A stretch of 64,000 bases of DNA from an uncultured Anaerolineae bacterium (GCA_903846015.1 CAIMZS010000300.1:1-64000), one strand, 5' to 3'. Shown: positions 8,237 through 16,563, counted from the stretch's first letter. Translations and numbers: made by a program. The notes: a model not told the origin generated them from the sequence alone.

Positions 8237-8623
8237 ATGGAAAATCATCACGTCCTGCTGGTTGAAGATAATCTTGATAACCAAAATCTGATGAAGTTCT
8301 TGTTGGAGCGGGCCGGCTTTCAGGTTTCCACAGCCAATAACGGGTTGGAAGCCTTGGATGCTGTGCGCAGGGACCCTCCGGACATTGTCTTGATGGATCT
8401 TTCGCTTCCAGAAATGGACGGTTGGACTGCGGCGAAGGTGATGAAGAAGGACCCGGCGTTGGCGGATATTCCTTTGATCGCGGTCACTGCTCATACTTTG
8501 CCTGGCGACCGCCGCAGGGTGCTTGATCTGGGGTTTGATAGTTATATTTCAAAACCCATTAATGTGCGTATGTTTGATGTTGAAGTAACCCGGGTTCTAA
8601 ATCAAAAATCTCAAGCCCGGTGA
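8237..8623 (+). CDS. Single-domain (CheY-like) response regulator
   Basis: 128 residues, all receiver domain. 'VLLVEDNLDNQ' gives the acidic pair, Asp54 in 'IVLMDLSLPEMDG' is the phosphoacceptor, 'AVTAHT' carries the switch Thr, and 'YISKPIN' the conserved Lys. It has no output domain, so it should act by protein contact or in a phosphorelay. No histidine kinase is adjacent. I chose the ATG at 8237 (GGAGCCGGA just upstream) because residues before it in the frame do not match the family and read through a repeat-like stretch at about 8101-8180. Confidence 0.88.
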   Translation: MENHHVLLVEDNLDNQNLMKFLLERAGFQVSTANNGLEALDAVRRDPPDIVLMDLSLPEMDGWTAAKVMKKDPALADIPLIAVTAHTLPGDRRRVLDLGFDSYISKPINVRMFDVEVTRVLNQKSQAR

Positions 8624-8637
8624 GCGCTTGAGATTTT
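8605..8637. terminator. Hairpin at the 3' end of the response regulator gene
   Basis: A 12-bp perfect stem (8605-8616 with 8626-8637) contains the stop codon of the response regulator in its 9-base loop and ends in TTTTATT. With the second hairpin 38 bases on, it probably ends transcription. Confidence 0.6.
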
Positions 8638-8674
8638 ATTCCCTGACAGGGTGAAGGATTTGTAACTTTTTTTG

Positions 8675-8700
8675 AAAGACCGGCCATTGGCCGGTCTTTT
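8675..8700 (+). terminator. Rho-independent terminator
   Basis: Eleven-base arms AAAGACCGGCC and GGCCGGTCTTT around the loop ATT, ending in a short T run. It follows the response regulator and faces the converging AIM24 gene. The rest of the gap to 8917 shows nothing I can name. Confidence 0.8.
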
Positions 8701-8917
8701 GATGTGTTGAGAAAAATGGATATAGTAGAAGGCGCAATCCAGAATGCCCAATGGGTCTGAATGGTCAAGCTTCAACTGGGGTCATTATCATAGTTGTAAC
8801 CAGTCCCGTCAGCAGGTAGTTTGAGCCCATTCTCTGTATTGTTGCCCGTACTCGCGCGGTGGTTGATATAAAGTAGATACAGGTGAAGATTCTGTTGGGT
8901 ATTACCGGGCGGATTTG

Positions 8918-9661
8918 TCAACCACCAGCCGGTCTGGGCATATATTCAGCCAGGCGTTGAGCCATCTTGCTTTCTGTCATCGAATGCAGCCAGATACGGC
9001 CAGGACCTTTCAGCGTGGCAAGGAACAGCCCTTCGCCTCCCAGGAAGATGTTGGCCATGCCTTTGATCATTTCAATGTCGAAAGTTACAGAGGCTTCAAA
9101 CATGGCAACATGGCCCGGCTCGACGCGCATGATTTGCCCGGGTTGAAGATGGTATTCGACGGCATCCCCATCCAATTCGGCAAATGCCATGCCAGGGCCA
9201 GTCAGCTTTTGCAGGATGAAACCCTCGCCCCCGAAAAGCCCCGCGCCAAGCTTGCGGGTAAAGAAAATATCCAGGGTCACACTTTTCTCTGCACACAGGA
9301 AGGCGTGCTTGTGCATAATGATGGTCTGGCCTGCATCCAGCTCCAGCGGCAGTATCTTACCGGGGAAGTCGGTGGTAAAGGCCACCTGCCCGGGGCCGGC
9401 GCCAGCGTTGAAATCGATGATAAATGCCGAAGCGCCGGAGACAGCGCGTTTGAACATACCGCCCAGGCCGCCGCTGCCCCGGGTATTCATGGAGATGGTG
9501 GCTGTCATCCAGGACATTGCGCCCGTGTCTGAGAAGACTATCTGGCCGGGTTGTAGCTCAACCGCCAGGGTTTGCTGAACTGTGCCCATGATATGGTACT
9601 TTATCCCAGTTTTTGATTGCCCACTTAATTCCGGGATGGTAGGGAGATCTGGAATGCTCAT
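8918..9661 (-). CDS. AIM24-family protein
   Basis: 247 residues from the ATG at 9661, chosen because AAAAGGA lies at the proper distance before it; an ATG at 9682 would add seven residues without a ribosome-binding site. The glycine-rich double-domain pattern ('YHIMGTVQQTLAVELQPGQ', 'MFKRAVSGASAFIIDF', 'KLGAGLFGGEGFILQKLTGPG', 'NIFLGGEGLF') is that of the AIM24/TIGR00266 family, a beta-sandwich fold of poorly known bacterial function named after a yeast mitochondrial protein. The two halves appear to be internal repeats. It is read in the same direction as the two cytochrome b561 genes. Confidence 0.85.
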   Translation of the reverse strand: MSIPDLPTIPELSGQSKTGIKYHIMGTVQQTLAVELQPGQIVFSDTGAMSWMTATISMNTRGSGGLGGMFKRAVSGASAFIIDFNAGAGPGQVAFTTDFPGKILPLELDAGQTIIMHKHAFLCAEKSVTLDIFFTRKLGAGLFGGEGFILQKLTGPGMAFAELDGDAVEYHLQPGQIMRVEPGHVAMFEASVTFDIEMIKGMANIFLGGEGLFLATLKGPGRIWLHSMTESKMAQRLAEYMPRPAGG

Positions 9662-9707
9662 TTTGGGATCCTTTTCTGCCATTCAAGGCGAGAATATCAA
9701 CTCGAAA

Positions 9708-10265
9708 CTACTCTTTTGTAAACCACATGCGCCCTAAAAAATTTTCGCCCTTCAGAAACTGGTGAAAAACCGCCACCAACACATGTTGAATAATCAGCAG
9801 CATCAATAGAAGTGAGAGCGTGCCATGCCAGGCGCGCGCCGGGTAAAGATAAAAATTCTCCGGCAGGGCTGTGCCGCTTTGGGTGAAGACTGCAGTAAAC
9901 AGGTTCGCCGGGATGGCGATGGCCATGCCAAGCAGGGCCATCAGCGTTGTGAGAAAATATAGCAGTGGGTGTACATAAACACTCAGCTGATCGAGAAAAG
10001 GTTTGTTTTTGGAAATCACTGCCGGCGCTGATTTGGCTCGCCTGGGTGGTTTGAAAATCAGTACCCGTAAAATATAGCGCAGGAGCACCACCACGAAAAT
10101 GGCAATTCCCAACGCCATGTGAATGCCGAGCGGCACGACCTTTGCGTTTGTATTGGGGGTATTGGCAAGGCTGAACAGCCCGATCGCAAAGGTGATAAAA
10201 ATCAGGAGCGCCATCAGCCAGTGCAGGATCACCCATAGGGGACGGAAGCGTTTTTTTGCAGACAT
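9708..10265 (-). CDS. Cytochrome b561-type membrane protein (copy 1)
   Basis: 185 residues with four predicted membrane helices. 'RPLWVILHWLMALLIF', 'VPLGIHMALGI', 'YVHPLLYFLTTLM' and 'ARAWHGTLSLLLM' carry the His residues that bind two hemes in the bacterial b561 (YodB/YceJ) family. Such proteins move electrons between quinol and a periplasmic partner. It sits 45 bp after a second, similar gene, and the two probably form one unit with the TetR gene upstream. No partner enzyme of the usual YceI type is adjacent. Confidence 0.8.
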   Translation of the reverse strand: MSAKKRFRPLWVILHWLMALLIFITFAIGLFSLANTPNTNAKVVPLGIHMALGIAIFVVVLLRYILRVLIFKPPRRAKSAPAVISKNKPFLDQLSVYVHPLLYFLTTLMALLGMAIAIPANLFTAVFTQSGTALPENFYLYPARAWHGTLSLLLMLLIIQHVLVAVFHQFLKGENFLGRMWFTKE

Positions 10266-10310
10266 GAGATCTTGCGCGCTCAGGGCAATTAACCGAATAC
10301 CCTGAGGAAA

Positions 10311-10841
10311 TTAATCCTTGCCAATGGTCATCCGGCTCATTAGCCCATCTTTGCGGATGACTTGATGATAGAGCGCGGCGCCAATGTGAAGAAGAACAAG
10401 CCCGATCAGCGCTGTTGCCGCAAAGCCGTGACCTGTGCGCACCGGGTATGCATAGAAATCAGGAGGTATTGCGCCGGTGCCACCATAAACGCTGGAAAAT
10501 AACCCGGACTGCAGGGCCAGCCCTACGCCGCTGATACCCATGCCAAGAGCGCCCAGATACAGCAGGATGTGAGTGGCAACGCCGATTTTATCGAGGAATG
10601 AATTCCCGGTGGTGGCTGGCGCAGGTGTTGGGGTGGCGCGGCGAATGACAATCCGGAACAGCGTCAGCACCAGGATGAGAATGCCGATAGTCATGTGCGA
10701 GGCCAGCGGCATGATCTTGGCGGCATCGTTCGGCATCCACTTGAGTACAAAGGTTCCTGCCAGCAGATTCAGAATGATAAGTAAAGCAGTGGCCCAGTGA
10801 ATGACGACCAGCCAGGGATTATAACGTTTGGGATTGGACAT
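10311..10841 (-). CDS. Cytochrome b561-type membrane protein (copy 2)
   Basis: 176 residues from the ATG at 10841, preceded by GGAGAAAC; the longer frame to 10970 adds a stretch unlike the family. Four membrane helices with heme-ligand His in 'PWLVVIHWATALLII', 'MPLASHMTIGIL', 'VATHILLYLGALG' and 'VRTGHGFAATALI'. It is a paralogue of the neighbouring gene at 9708-10265, with the same 'DAAK'/'NAKV' segment before the second His. The pair may form a heterodimer or serve two acceptors; nothing in the sequence decides this. Confidence 0.8.
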   Translation of the reverse strand: MSNPKRYNPWLVVIHWATALLIILNLLAGTFVLKWMPNDAAKIMPLASHMTIGILILVLTLFRIVIRRATPTPAPATTGNSFLDKIGVATHILLYLGALGMGISGVGLALQSGLFSSVYGGTGAIPPDFYAYPVRTGHGFAATALIGLVLLHIGAALYHQVIRKDGLMSRMTIGKD

Positions 10842-10944
10842 TGTTTCTCCTTGCTCAGCTTGAATAGGATAAATTTGAGCAAGTATAGCGCAATTCAGAT
10901 TGAATAACAAGCTCCCAGCGCAAGGCCTCGAGGTCTGCAGGCGA

Positions 10945-11535
10945 TCAATTGCCGGGCTGTGCAACCCCATTCATATAAATACTGGCAATCTGGCGGATGG
11001 TCTCCAGGCTGAGCGGGGATGCCTCGGCGTGGTTTGGGTAGAAGTACGGGAACATGATCCCCAACAGGGCCCAGGTGGCGATACCAGGATCGATTGGGCG
11101 AAATTCCCCGTTCAATACCCCGGCCTGAAAAATATTTTGTAGTTTCCCGATGAATTGGTCGTGATAAGTCTTGTTAAATTTTAGGTGCGCATCTGGGCTG
11201 AGCTGGGCCATTTCCTGGCTGCCCAGACGAATGATGGCGCGCTGGTCGGCAGGCTGTTTCAACACATATTCCACAAACAGGACAATTTGTTTGCCGCATG
11301 AGATACGCATTGCCAGAATGTCATCGATGGCAGTTTCAATCTCATCCAGGTTTTCGCTTAAAATCGCGACAAAAAGTTCTTCCTTGTCTTTGAAGTGATA
11401 ATACAGGGCAGCTTTGGAAACCCCGACTGCATCCGAGATCTGGCGCATGGCAAGCCCGTGGTAGCCATGCTGAATGAACAGGCTTTTCGCCGTCATCAAG
11501 ATTGTTTCGCGCAAACCAGGCTCGGAAGGTTTCAT
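10945..11535 (-). CDS. TetR-family transcriptional regulator
   Basis: 196 residues from the ATG at 11535; the longer frame adds nonhomologous residues. The N-terminal HTH (about residues 8-55), 'LRETILMTAKSLFIQHGYHGLAMRQISDAVGVSKAALYYHFKDKEEL', is cut here only to name its parts: helix 'MRQISDAVGV' then recognition helix 'SKAALYYHF'. The C-terminal ligand domain is variable, as usual for TetR. It precedes the two b561 genes and is divergent from the monooxygenase/alcohol dehydrogenase pair, so it may control one or both, presumably in answer to a small hydrophobic or reactive compound. Confidence 0.85.
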   Translation of the reverse strand: MKPSEPGLRETILMTAKSLFIQHGYHGLAMRQISDAVGVSKAALYYHFKDKEELFVAILSENLDEIETAIDDILAMRISCGKQIVLFVEYVLKQPADQRAIIRLGSQEMAQLSPDAHLKFNKTYHDQFIGKLQNIFQAGVLNGEFRPIDPGIATWALLGIMFPYFYPNHAEASPLSLETIRQIASIYMNGVAQPGN

Positions 11536-11869
11536 GATTGTATTGTAACCTCTCTGGCCTGATATTTCAAAAAAAGTCAGAGAGATTGTGCTCCGTGTAG
11601 TGACTGGAGAGTTTTTTGTGGAGTTGTGACGGGAATACCTTCCTGTCACAACTCCACCTGTAAGGCAAACCATCGTTTTTTGTTCGCCTACGCTGCTAAA
11701 TCATCCTATGTCTTATAGGAGTGGGTGCCAACTGAGGTTGCATATTTACGAGGTCAACAGGTGATTTGAGGATGCCCCAAAGTGTTGGATGATAACGAAA
11801 GGGGTGATATTATCAGGGGAAAGTGATGTTTATGGTGTCTGCGCTTTATAACACAAGGAGTCGGTTTCA
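11536..11869. other. Intergenic region between divergent genes, with a large palindrome
   Basis: This 334-bp gap separates the TetR gene from the monooxygenase gene. It holds a long inverted repeat, arms 11618-11630 and 11645-11657 (13 perfect pairs, three more with one wobble), flanked on the left by TTTTTT. A smaller inverted repeat, TCCTAT/ATAGGA, lies at about 11704-11720. An AAGGAG ribosome-binding site is at 11856-11861. I cannot identify promoters with confidence. The big palindrome does not have the T run needed for a terminator in either direction. Confidence 0.5.
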
Positions 11870-12178
11870 ATGTATATTGTGCACGTTTTCATCAAGGTGA
11901 AACCAGATGGCGTTGAAGACTTCAAGGCGGCCACGCTCGAAAATGCCGCCAACAGCTTGAAGGAGTCTGGCGTGGCGCGCTTTGACGTGATTCAGGAGGT
12001 TGAAGATCCCACCCGTTTTGTATTGATGGAGGTCTATCGAACCAAAAACGATGCGGCACTGCACAAGGAGACCAGTCATTACAACCGCTGGCGCGAAATC
12101 GCTGAACCGTTAATGGCTGAACCGCGCGCACGCATCTTTTATCAGAATATCCACCCATCCGATAGTGATTGGCTATGA
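11870..12178 (+). CDS. Antibiotic biosynthesis monooxygenase (ABM)-domain protein
   Basis: 102 residues covering one ABM domain: 'YIVHVFIKVKPDGVEDFKAAT', 'FDVIQEVEDPTRFVLMEVY' and 'HKETSHYNRWRE'. The fold includes YgiN-type quinol monooxygenases and the LsrG isomerase; the 'SHYNRW' pattern is common to both groups and does not fix the substrate. An AAGGAG site precedes the ATG. Its stop overlaps the next gene's start (ATGA at 12175), coupling it to the alcohol dehydrogenase, so the two likely handle the same carbonyl or quinone-type compound. Confidence 0.78.
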   Translation: MYIVHVFIKVKPDGVEDFKAATLENAANSLKESGVARFDVIQEVEDPTRFVLMEVYRTKNDAALHKETSHYNRWREIAEPLMAEPRARIFYQNIHPSDSDWL

Positions 12179-13329
12179 AGTTTGAATTTGCTACTTCGGC
12201 GCGCATCTTATTCGGTCCCGGTCTTGCGCGTGAGGCAGCTCAACAGGCTCGCGCGCTGGGACAGCACGCCTTGCTGGTTACTGGCCGATTGCGCGCAAGC
12301 GCCAACTTGCTGGTAGATGATCTGCACCGGCTGGGTGTGGAAGTCACTTTTTTTGAAGTAAACGCTGAACCGAGTATTAGGCTGGTTGAAACTGGCGCGC
12401 AGGTCGCCCGTCTGGCGGCGTGTGATCTGGTGATTGGTTTTGGCGGTGGCAGCGCATTGGATGCTTCCAAGGCGATCGCCGCCCTGGTAACCAACCCCGG
12501 CGAAGCGCTCGATTATTTGGAGGTAATCGGCAAGGCTCGAGCCCTGATCAATGCCCCTTTGCCGATCATTGCTGTCCCGACTACAGCCGGTACGGGTTCC
12601 GAGGTGACGCGCAACGCAGTGCTTTTATCGCCTGAGAAGCGCGTCAAGGTGAGTCTTCGGCACGCGTTGATGCTGCCGCGGGTTGCCATCGTCGATCCGT
12701 TGCTGACTCACAGCCTGCCACCTGGCGTGAGTGCCTCTACTGGCATGGACGCGCTCACGCAATTGATAGAACCTTATCTTTCAGTGGCGGCCAATCCGAT
12801 GACTGACTCTTTTTGTGTGGAAGGTATCGCTCGCGCGGCTGGTTCTCTCCGGCGGGTGTTTGATAACGGAAATGATCAGGCTGCCCGTGAAGATATGGCG
12901 CTTGCCAGTTTGCTGGGTGGCATGGCCTTGGCCAATGCGCGCCTGGGCGCTGTGCATGGTTTTGCTGGCGCGTTGGGCGGCATGTTTCCAGCCCAGCATG
13001 GTGAGGTGTGCGCCAGGCTGCTGCCGGTGGTGATGGGGGTCAACTTGCGCGCAATAAAAGAACGCCGGCCTGATTCGGACACCCTACGGCGTTTTGAGCG
13101 TATCGCTGTTTTGCTGACTGGCAGCCCACTGGCACAGGCGCAGGATGGCATAAACTGGTTGAAAGAGACCTGCAGCCTGTTTGGTATTCCCGCGTTGGGG
13201 GCGCACGGTGTTCGGGCACAGGATATCCCTGAAGTGGTGGCCCAGGCCCGTTCTGCCAGCAGCATGAAGGGCAATCCCATCGAGTTGACCGACCTGGAAT
13301 TGATGGAAATCTTACAGGAAGCGCTGTAG
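12175..13329 (+). CDS. Iron-containing (group III) alcohol dehydrogenase
   Basis: 384 residues from the ATG at 12175, which overlaps the previous stop. The NAD(P)-binding half has 'GFGGGSALDASKAIAA', then 'AVPTTAGTGSEVTRNAV'. The metal-binding helical half has 'STGMDALTQLIEPYLS' and 'HGFAGALGGMFPAQHGEVC'. In most family members the first of these reads GMDALTH, with Asp and His binding iron; here His is Gln, a change I believe occurs in some subgroups, so metal use is uncertain. Likely an oxidoreductase on a small alcohol or aldehyde, working with the coupled ABM protein. Confidence 0.85.
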   Translation: MKFEFATSARILFGPGLAREAAQQARALGQHALLVTGRLRASANLLVDDLHRLGVEVTFFEVNAEPSIRLVETGAQVARLAACDLVIGFGGGSALDASKAIAALVTNPGEALDYLEVIGKARALINAPLPIIAVPTTAGTGSEVTRNAVLLSPEKRVKVSLRHALMLPRVAIVDPLLTHSLPPGVSASTGMDALTQLIEPYLSVAANPMTDSFCVEGIARAAGSLRRVFDNGNDQAAREDMALASLLGGMALANARLGAVHGFAGALGGMFPAQHGEVCARLLPVVMGVNLRAIKERRPDSDTLRRFERIAVLLTGSPLAQAQDGINWLKETCSLFGIPALGAHGVRAQDIPEVVAQARSASSMKGNPIELTDLELMEILQEAL

Positions 13330-13522
13330 ACATCACCAGGCTTGCCCCAAGCTGTTATCGGTTCAGGCGTGGGGATGGTATTCCAAAGTCTTTGCTGTTG
13401 AGAGTGGTTTCGCTAAATGCTGCTATTTTGGGCGCATATACGTAGTTAGTCCCCATCAAAATTGGCACGGAGATATGACTTTGAACAGCATTGGGTGGGA
13501 TAATTGTCCAGGTATGACAAAC

Positions 13523-13569
13523 CATCACGCAAAGCGGTAGTTCCATCACGCAAAGCGGTAGTTCCATCA
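13523..13569 (+). repeat. Two tandem copies of a 21-bp unit plus the start of a third
   Basis: The 21-bp unit beginning CATCACGCAAAGCGGTAGTT occurs at 13523-13543 and 13544-13564 without a mismatch, followed by CATCAG. A diverged copy (CACGCAAAGCGGTTGTTTCATCAG) lies at about 8149-8172. The repeat abuts the broken 5' end of the nucleotidyltransferase remnant. Confidence 0.85.
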
Positions 13570-13846
13570 GATCCAGCGCCTACTTGCTGAATTTCCAAAA
13601 CAAGTGGAAAGCAATCTGCGGGGCATTTATCTTCACGGTTCACTTGCTATGGGGGGCTTCAACCCAAATACCAGTGACATAGATCTATTGGCGATTACCG
13701 AGCATGAGATAGCATTACTCACCAAGAAAGGATTGGTTGAGTTTCTCTTGTCGGTTTCCGGCGTATCTCATTCCATTGAGATAAGTTTTCTCCGTCGAGC
13801 AGATTTGATATCCTGGCAATATCCAACGCCATATGACTTTCACTGC
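13562..13846 (+). pseudogene. N-terminal remnant of an aadA-like nucleotidyltransferase
   Basis: The frame reads 'IQRLLAEFPKQVESNLRGIY' then 'LHGSLAMGGFNPNTSDIDLL', the start of ANT(3'')/AadA-type nucleotidyltransferases including the GS-x10-D-x-D catalytic motif. No start codon exists before the conserved part; an in-frame TAG lies at 13559 inside the tandem repeat. After 'YPTPYDFH' (about 13846) the homology ends where a copy of the dispersed repeat begins. About 90 of some 260 residues remain, so this is a relic, not a resistance gene. The same frame stays open to 14125 through the repeat and antisense to the PBP gene. Confidence 0.7.
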
Positions 13847-13912
13847 ACGGTAGTCCCGGTTCCCGCACGAGGCGTAATCATCGAAATCAGCGTAAATTTG
13901 CGGTTCAGACGG
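13844..13912 (+). repeat. Dispersed repeat copy
   Basis: Contains 'GGTAGTCCCGGTTCCCGCAC' followed by 'GAGGCGTAATCATCGAAATC' and ends in GGTTCAGAC. It shares this order with the full-length copy at 18671-18761 and sits exactly where the nucleotidyltransferase homology breaks off. Confidence 0.75.
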
Positions 13913-13920
13913 TCACATCT

Positions 13921-16467
13921 TTACCGCCCGCTGATTCTGATCGCCACTGTAGCTGTCTGGATGGTATTGTCGGTGTGGATCACTATTAATTGCAGCGAAT
14001 ATAGGCCCTGCAGCCCGCTTGTATCCCAGGTAGCCAGGATTCCTGAACTGACTGGCGAGGAGATATCCGGCCCGACCGGCAGCCAGCTGCTCGGGTTCAG
14101 GCCTTGCCCATACTGCAGGCGATAACGGCTGAAGCCAATCCCGCCCACCGACCCGTGGATCGTCACCCTGCCCTGTACCTGCGCGAGCATCCCTGGCAGG
14201 CTGATGTTCGCGTCCGTATTTGGCGCTGCTGGTTGGATGGTGTCATACTGGGCGGGTGGAACGGGCAGGTTGGCCGCCCGGGCCCATGTCTCGGCATCTG
14301 GCGGCACCTGCATAAAGATCTGGTTCTTGATCAACCGTGGAGGTGTAAAAACGGTTGCCAGGAAGCCCGTCTGGCTGTTGATCTCAAAGGCGCGGAAGAG
14401 CGTATCAGCCTGTACCGGTTGGTAACCATCGATAAAGATCTCATTCACCACATTTGGGCAGGCAGGTGTTGGCAGCATGCCGGATGGGTCGCAAACCCTT
14501 AACTTTACCACCCCTGCTGGCAGCACCCAGCCATCCGGTGGCACATTCTGGCTGGCGGTCTGCATGATGGTCGTCCATAATCCCATCACTGTGCGCTGTG
14601 AAAGCCCTTCCCCGCCCATCCAGACTACCGCCACCCGGTGAGGCGTATACCCAGCCATCCACGAGTTCAAACCGTCCAGCGTGAGTCCGGCTTTGACTGC
14701 CACGGGACGCCCCAGATTGGCCAGGTTCGCGCTCAAAACATCGGTTACCAGGTAAGCCAACTGTCCGCTGACCACTTGTTCTGCAGATGGCTGGCCCCAT
14801 TCGGAGTAGGATTGTCCATCTATTCCGCGCACCGCCAGTATCGCCAGTGGCGTCGGCATATCAGCGCCAGGCTGCCCGATTAAAGCCCCTTGCGCCGCGA
14901 ATACGCCGTAGGATTGCGCCATCTGGATCACTGAATAGCGGTTTTCCGTTTCGATTAGATCGTTCAGGCTGGCTGCAGGGATGCTTAGCCCAAAGGGTGT
15001 CATAGTTTGCTGTACCAGCGCTGCGCCCATCTGTTCAAATAGCTGCACGGTTGGAACCAGGCTGTCGTTGACCAATGCTGTCCGCAGCCGAATCGGGCCC
15101 AGGTGACTTGCTTCGGTCGAAGCTGGCGTGTTATCTTTCGATAGTGCCGGTTCTAGCACGGCCGCCGGAATGTCCCATACAAGTGTGGCGGGTGACAACC
15201 CACGGGTGAACCCGGTCAGGTATATAAACGGAGTCAACAGTGTGCCTGGACGATGCGGCGTCAAGAATGGCGCTTCTGACCCATTCTTTGAATCTCCCAC
15301 CAATGCCAGTATTTCACCGCTGCGCGGATCCAACACCACTGCACTGGCAGTGGCATCTGGCACATATTGCCCGGGTGACAGGGGTGCCAGTGTAGGATTG
15401 AAACCTTCCCCGGCTGTATCTGCCTGACATGCTTCCCCGTTTGCGCCATTCAGCCGTGCCATCTGCATCTGCACGGCGCAGTCTGCGCTGCGCTGCAGAT
15501 TGTAGTCCAGGGTCGTCAGCACAATCATGCCTCCACGTTCGGCTCTGGTCCGATCGAAACGGTTTTCGAGCTGGGAAAGCGCCAGCGCAGTAAATGCTGG
15601 CGCAGTGTTCATCAGTGGGGCGGCTGCCTGGAATTTGACTGGCATGTAACGTGCCAGCACGATCTCATCTTTTGAAGCCATTCCACGCGATTCGATCAAA
15701 CCCAGCACATCCTGTTCGCGCTGCAGGGCTGCCTGTGGCGCATCCAGTGGGTTGATTGCCGGTGATTCGTTCACAGAGGCCAGCAGTGCTGCCTCTGCGA
15801 GATTGATCTGCGCCGCGGGCTTGCCAAAATACAACTGAGAAGCGCTTTCTATCCCGTAGGCGAAGTGCCCATAATTTGCGCTGTTTAGATACCATTCAAG
15901 GATTTTTTCGCGCCCATACAGGGCGGTTAGTTCGGCAGCCAGGATGCGCTCCCTGATTGCCCGGCGCAACCCGGGGGTCTCATTCCACAAAAGCAGGTCC
16001 GCCACCATTTTTTGGGCCAGTGTGGGGTGTTCATTCGGGTTGTCCAGTCCATCCAGGTGGTAGCCGGGATGCTGCCAGAAGCTCGGATCGATTACCGCCA
16101 CCGTTGCCCGCACCAGGGTATCCGGGAGATGTTCAGCCTGTGTTGCATTGAGCGGCACGACCTTGCGCATACTCTGGCCCGCAGGAGCCAAGATCGTCAG
16201 TAAATGAGTTCCTGTGCGGTCATAGATGCGAGTTGGCTGCAGCAAGCTGCCTGCAGCTGGATCGAGCATTTGCCCAAGTAAACCCACTGGTGGCAGATCT
16301 GCCGTGATCGAAGCATACCCAAAGGCTGCCCCCATAAACAGGCTGCCTACCAACAGGGATAATATTAACCCGAACCCGATAAACCCACCGGTTCGGGAAT
16401 TTTGTTTGTGTTGGCGTTCAGAAGACCGGCGTTCGCGGCGGCGTCTGAGAATGGGAAGAGCAAACAT
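13921..16467 (-). CDS. Class A penicillin-binding-protein homologue with degenerate active sites
   Basis: 848 residues: basic N-terminus, one membrane anchor (about 29-51), a GT51-like domain (about 70-265), a transpeptidase-like domain (about 370-640) and a long tail with 'CDPSGMLPTPACPN' and 'ATVFTPPRLI'. The architecture is that of a PBP1A, but the key motifs are changed: the catalytic Glu of E-D-x2-F is Ile126 in 'AVIDPSFWQHPG'; GGSTITQQ is replaced by 'HPTLAQKM'; the Ser-x2-Lys motif is Thr409-L-L-Thr412 in 'GTLLTP'; and KTGT is 'KAGL'. Glu173, matching the second GT51 Glu, remains. The frame is intact, so a structural role in wall assembly is more likely than decay. Confidence 0.82.
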   Translation of the reverse strand: MFALPILRRRRERRSSERQHKQNSRTGGFIGFGLILSLLVGSLFMGAAFGYASITADLPPVGLLGQMLDPAAGSLLQPTRIYDRTGTHLLTILAPAGQSMRKVVPLNATQAEHLPDTLVRATVAVIDPSFWQHPGYHLDGLDNPNEHPTLAQKMVADLLLWNETPGLRRAIRERILAAELTALYGREKILEWYLNSANYGHFAYGIESASQLYFGKPAAQINLAEAALLASVNESPAINPLDAPQAALQREQDVLGLIESRGMASKDEIVLARYMPVKFQAAAPLMNTAPAFTALALSQLENRFDRTRAERGGMIVLTTLDYNLQRSADCAVQMQMARLNGANGEACQADTAGEGFNPTLAPLSPGQYVPDATASAVVLDPRSGEILALVGDSKNGSEAPFLTPHRPGTLLTPFIYLTGFTRGLSPATLVWDIPAAVLEPALSKDNTPASTEASHLGPIRLRTALVNDSLVPTVQLFEQMGAALVQQTMTPFGLSIPAASLNDLIETENRYSVIQMAQSYGVFAAQGALIGQPGADMPTPLAILAVRGIDGQSYSEWGQPSAEQVVSGQLAYLVTDVLSANLANLGRPVAVKAGLTLDGLNSWMAGYTPHRVAVVWMGGEGLSQRTVMGLWTTIMQTASQNVPPDGWVLPAGVVKLRVCDPSGMLPTPACPNVVNEIFIDGYQPVQADTLFRAFEINSQTGFLATVFTPPRLIKNQIFMQVPPDAETWARAANLPVPPAQYDTIQPAAPNTDANISLPGMLAQVQGRVTIHGSVGGIGFSRYRLQYGQGLNPSSWLPVGPDISSPVSSGILATWDTSGLQGLYSLQLIVIHTDNTIQTATVAIRISGR

Positions 16468-16506
16468 GGTTCCATTTTATCAGAACCACGCGTCATCCCA
16501 TGTTGT

Positions 16507-16554
16507 CTTGCTCTAATCTGCGATAGTGCCCGTTTTAGCAGGGCCGGTTCAGAC
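16507..16554 (+). repeat. Dispersed repeat copy (short form)
   Basis: 48 bp beginning CTTGCTCTAATCTGCGATAG and ending GGGCCGGTTCAGAC. It matches the right part of the 18671-18761 copy with one difference (TTTTAG for TTCTAG) and, in reverse orientation, the copy at 53438-53485. Confidence 0.85.
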
Positions 16555-16563
16555 ATGGTCTGA

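Noticed and set aside
8036-8494. N-terminal extension of the GT4 gene to 8494
   Set aside because: The added 153 residues do not match the family and run through the response regulator gene; the GT4 start at 8035 is typical.
8915-9532. 205-codon plus-strand frame opposite the AIM24 gene
   Set aside because: Antisense shadow; AIM24 motifs on the minus strand are convincing.
13850-14125. Nucleotidyltransferase frame as an intact 173-residue resistance-type enzyme
   Set aside because: Homology ends at the repeat; the remainder is repeat sequence and the antisense of the PBP gene, and the true start is missing.
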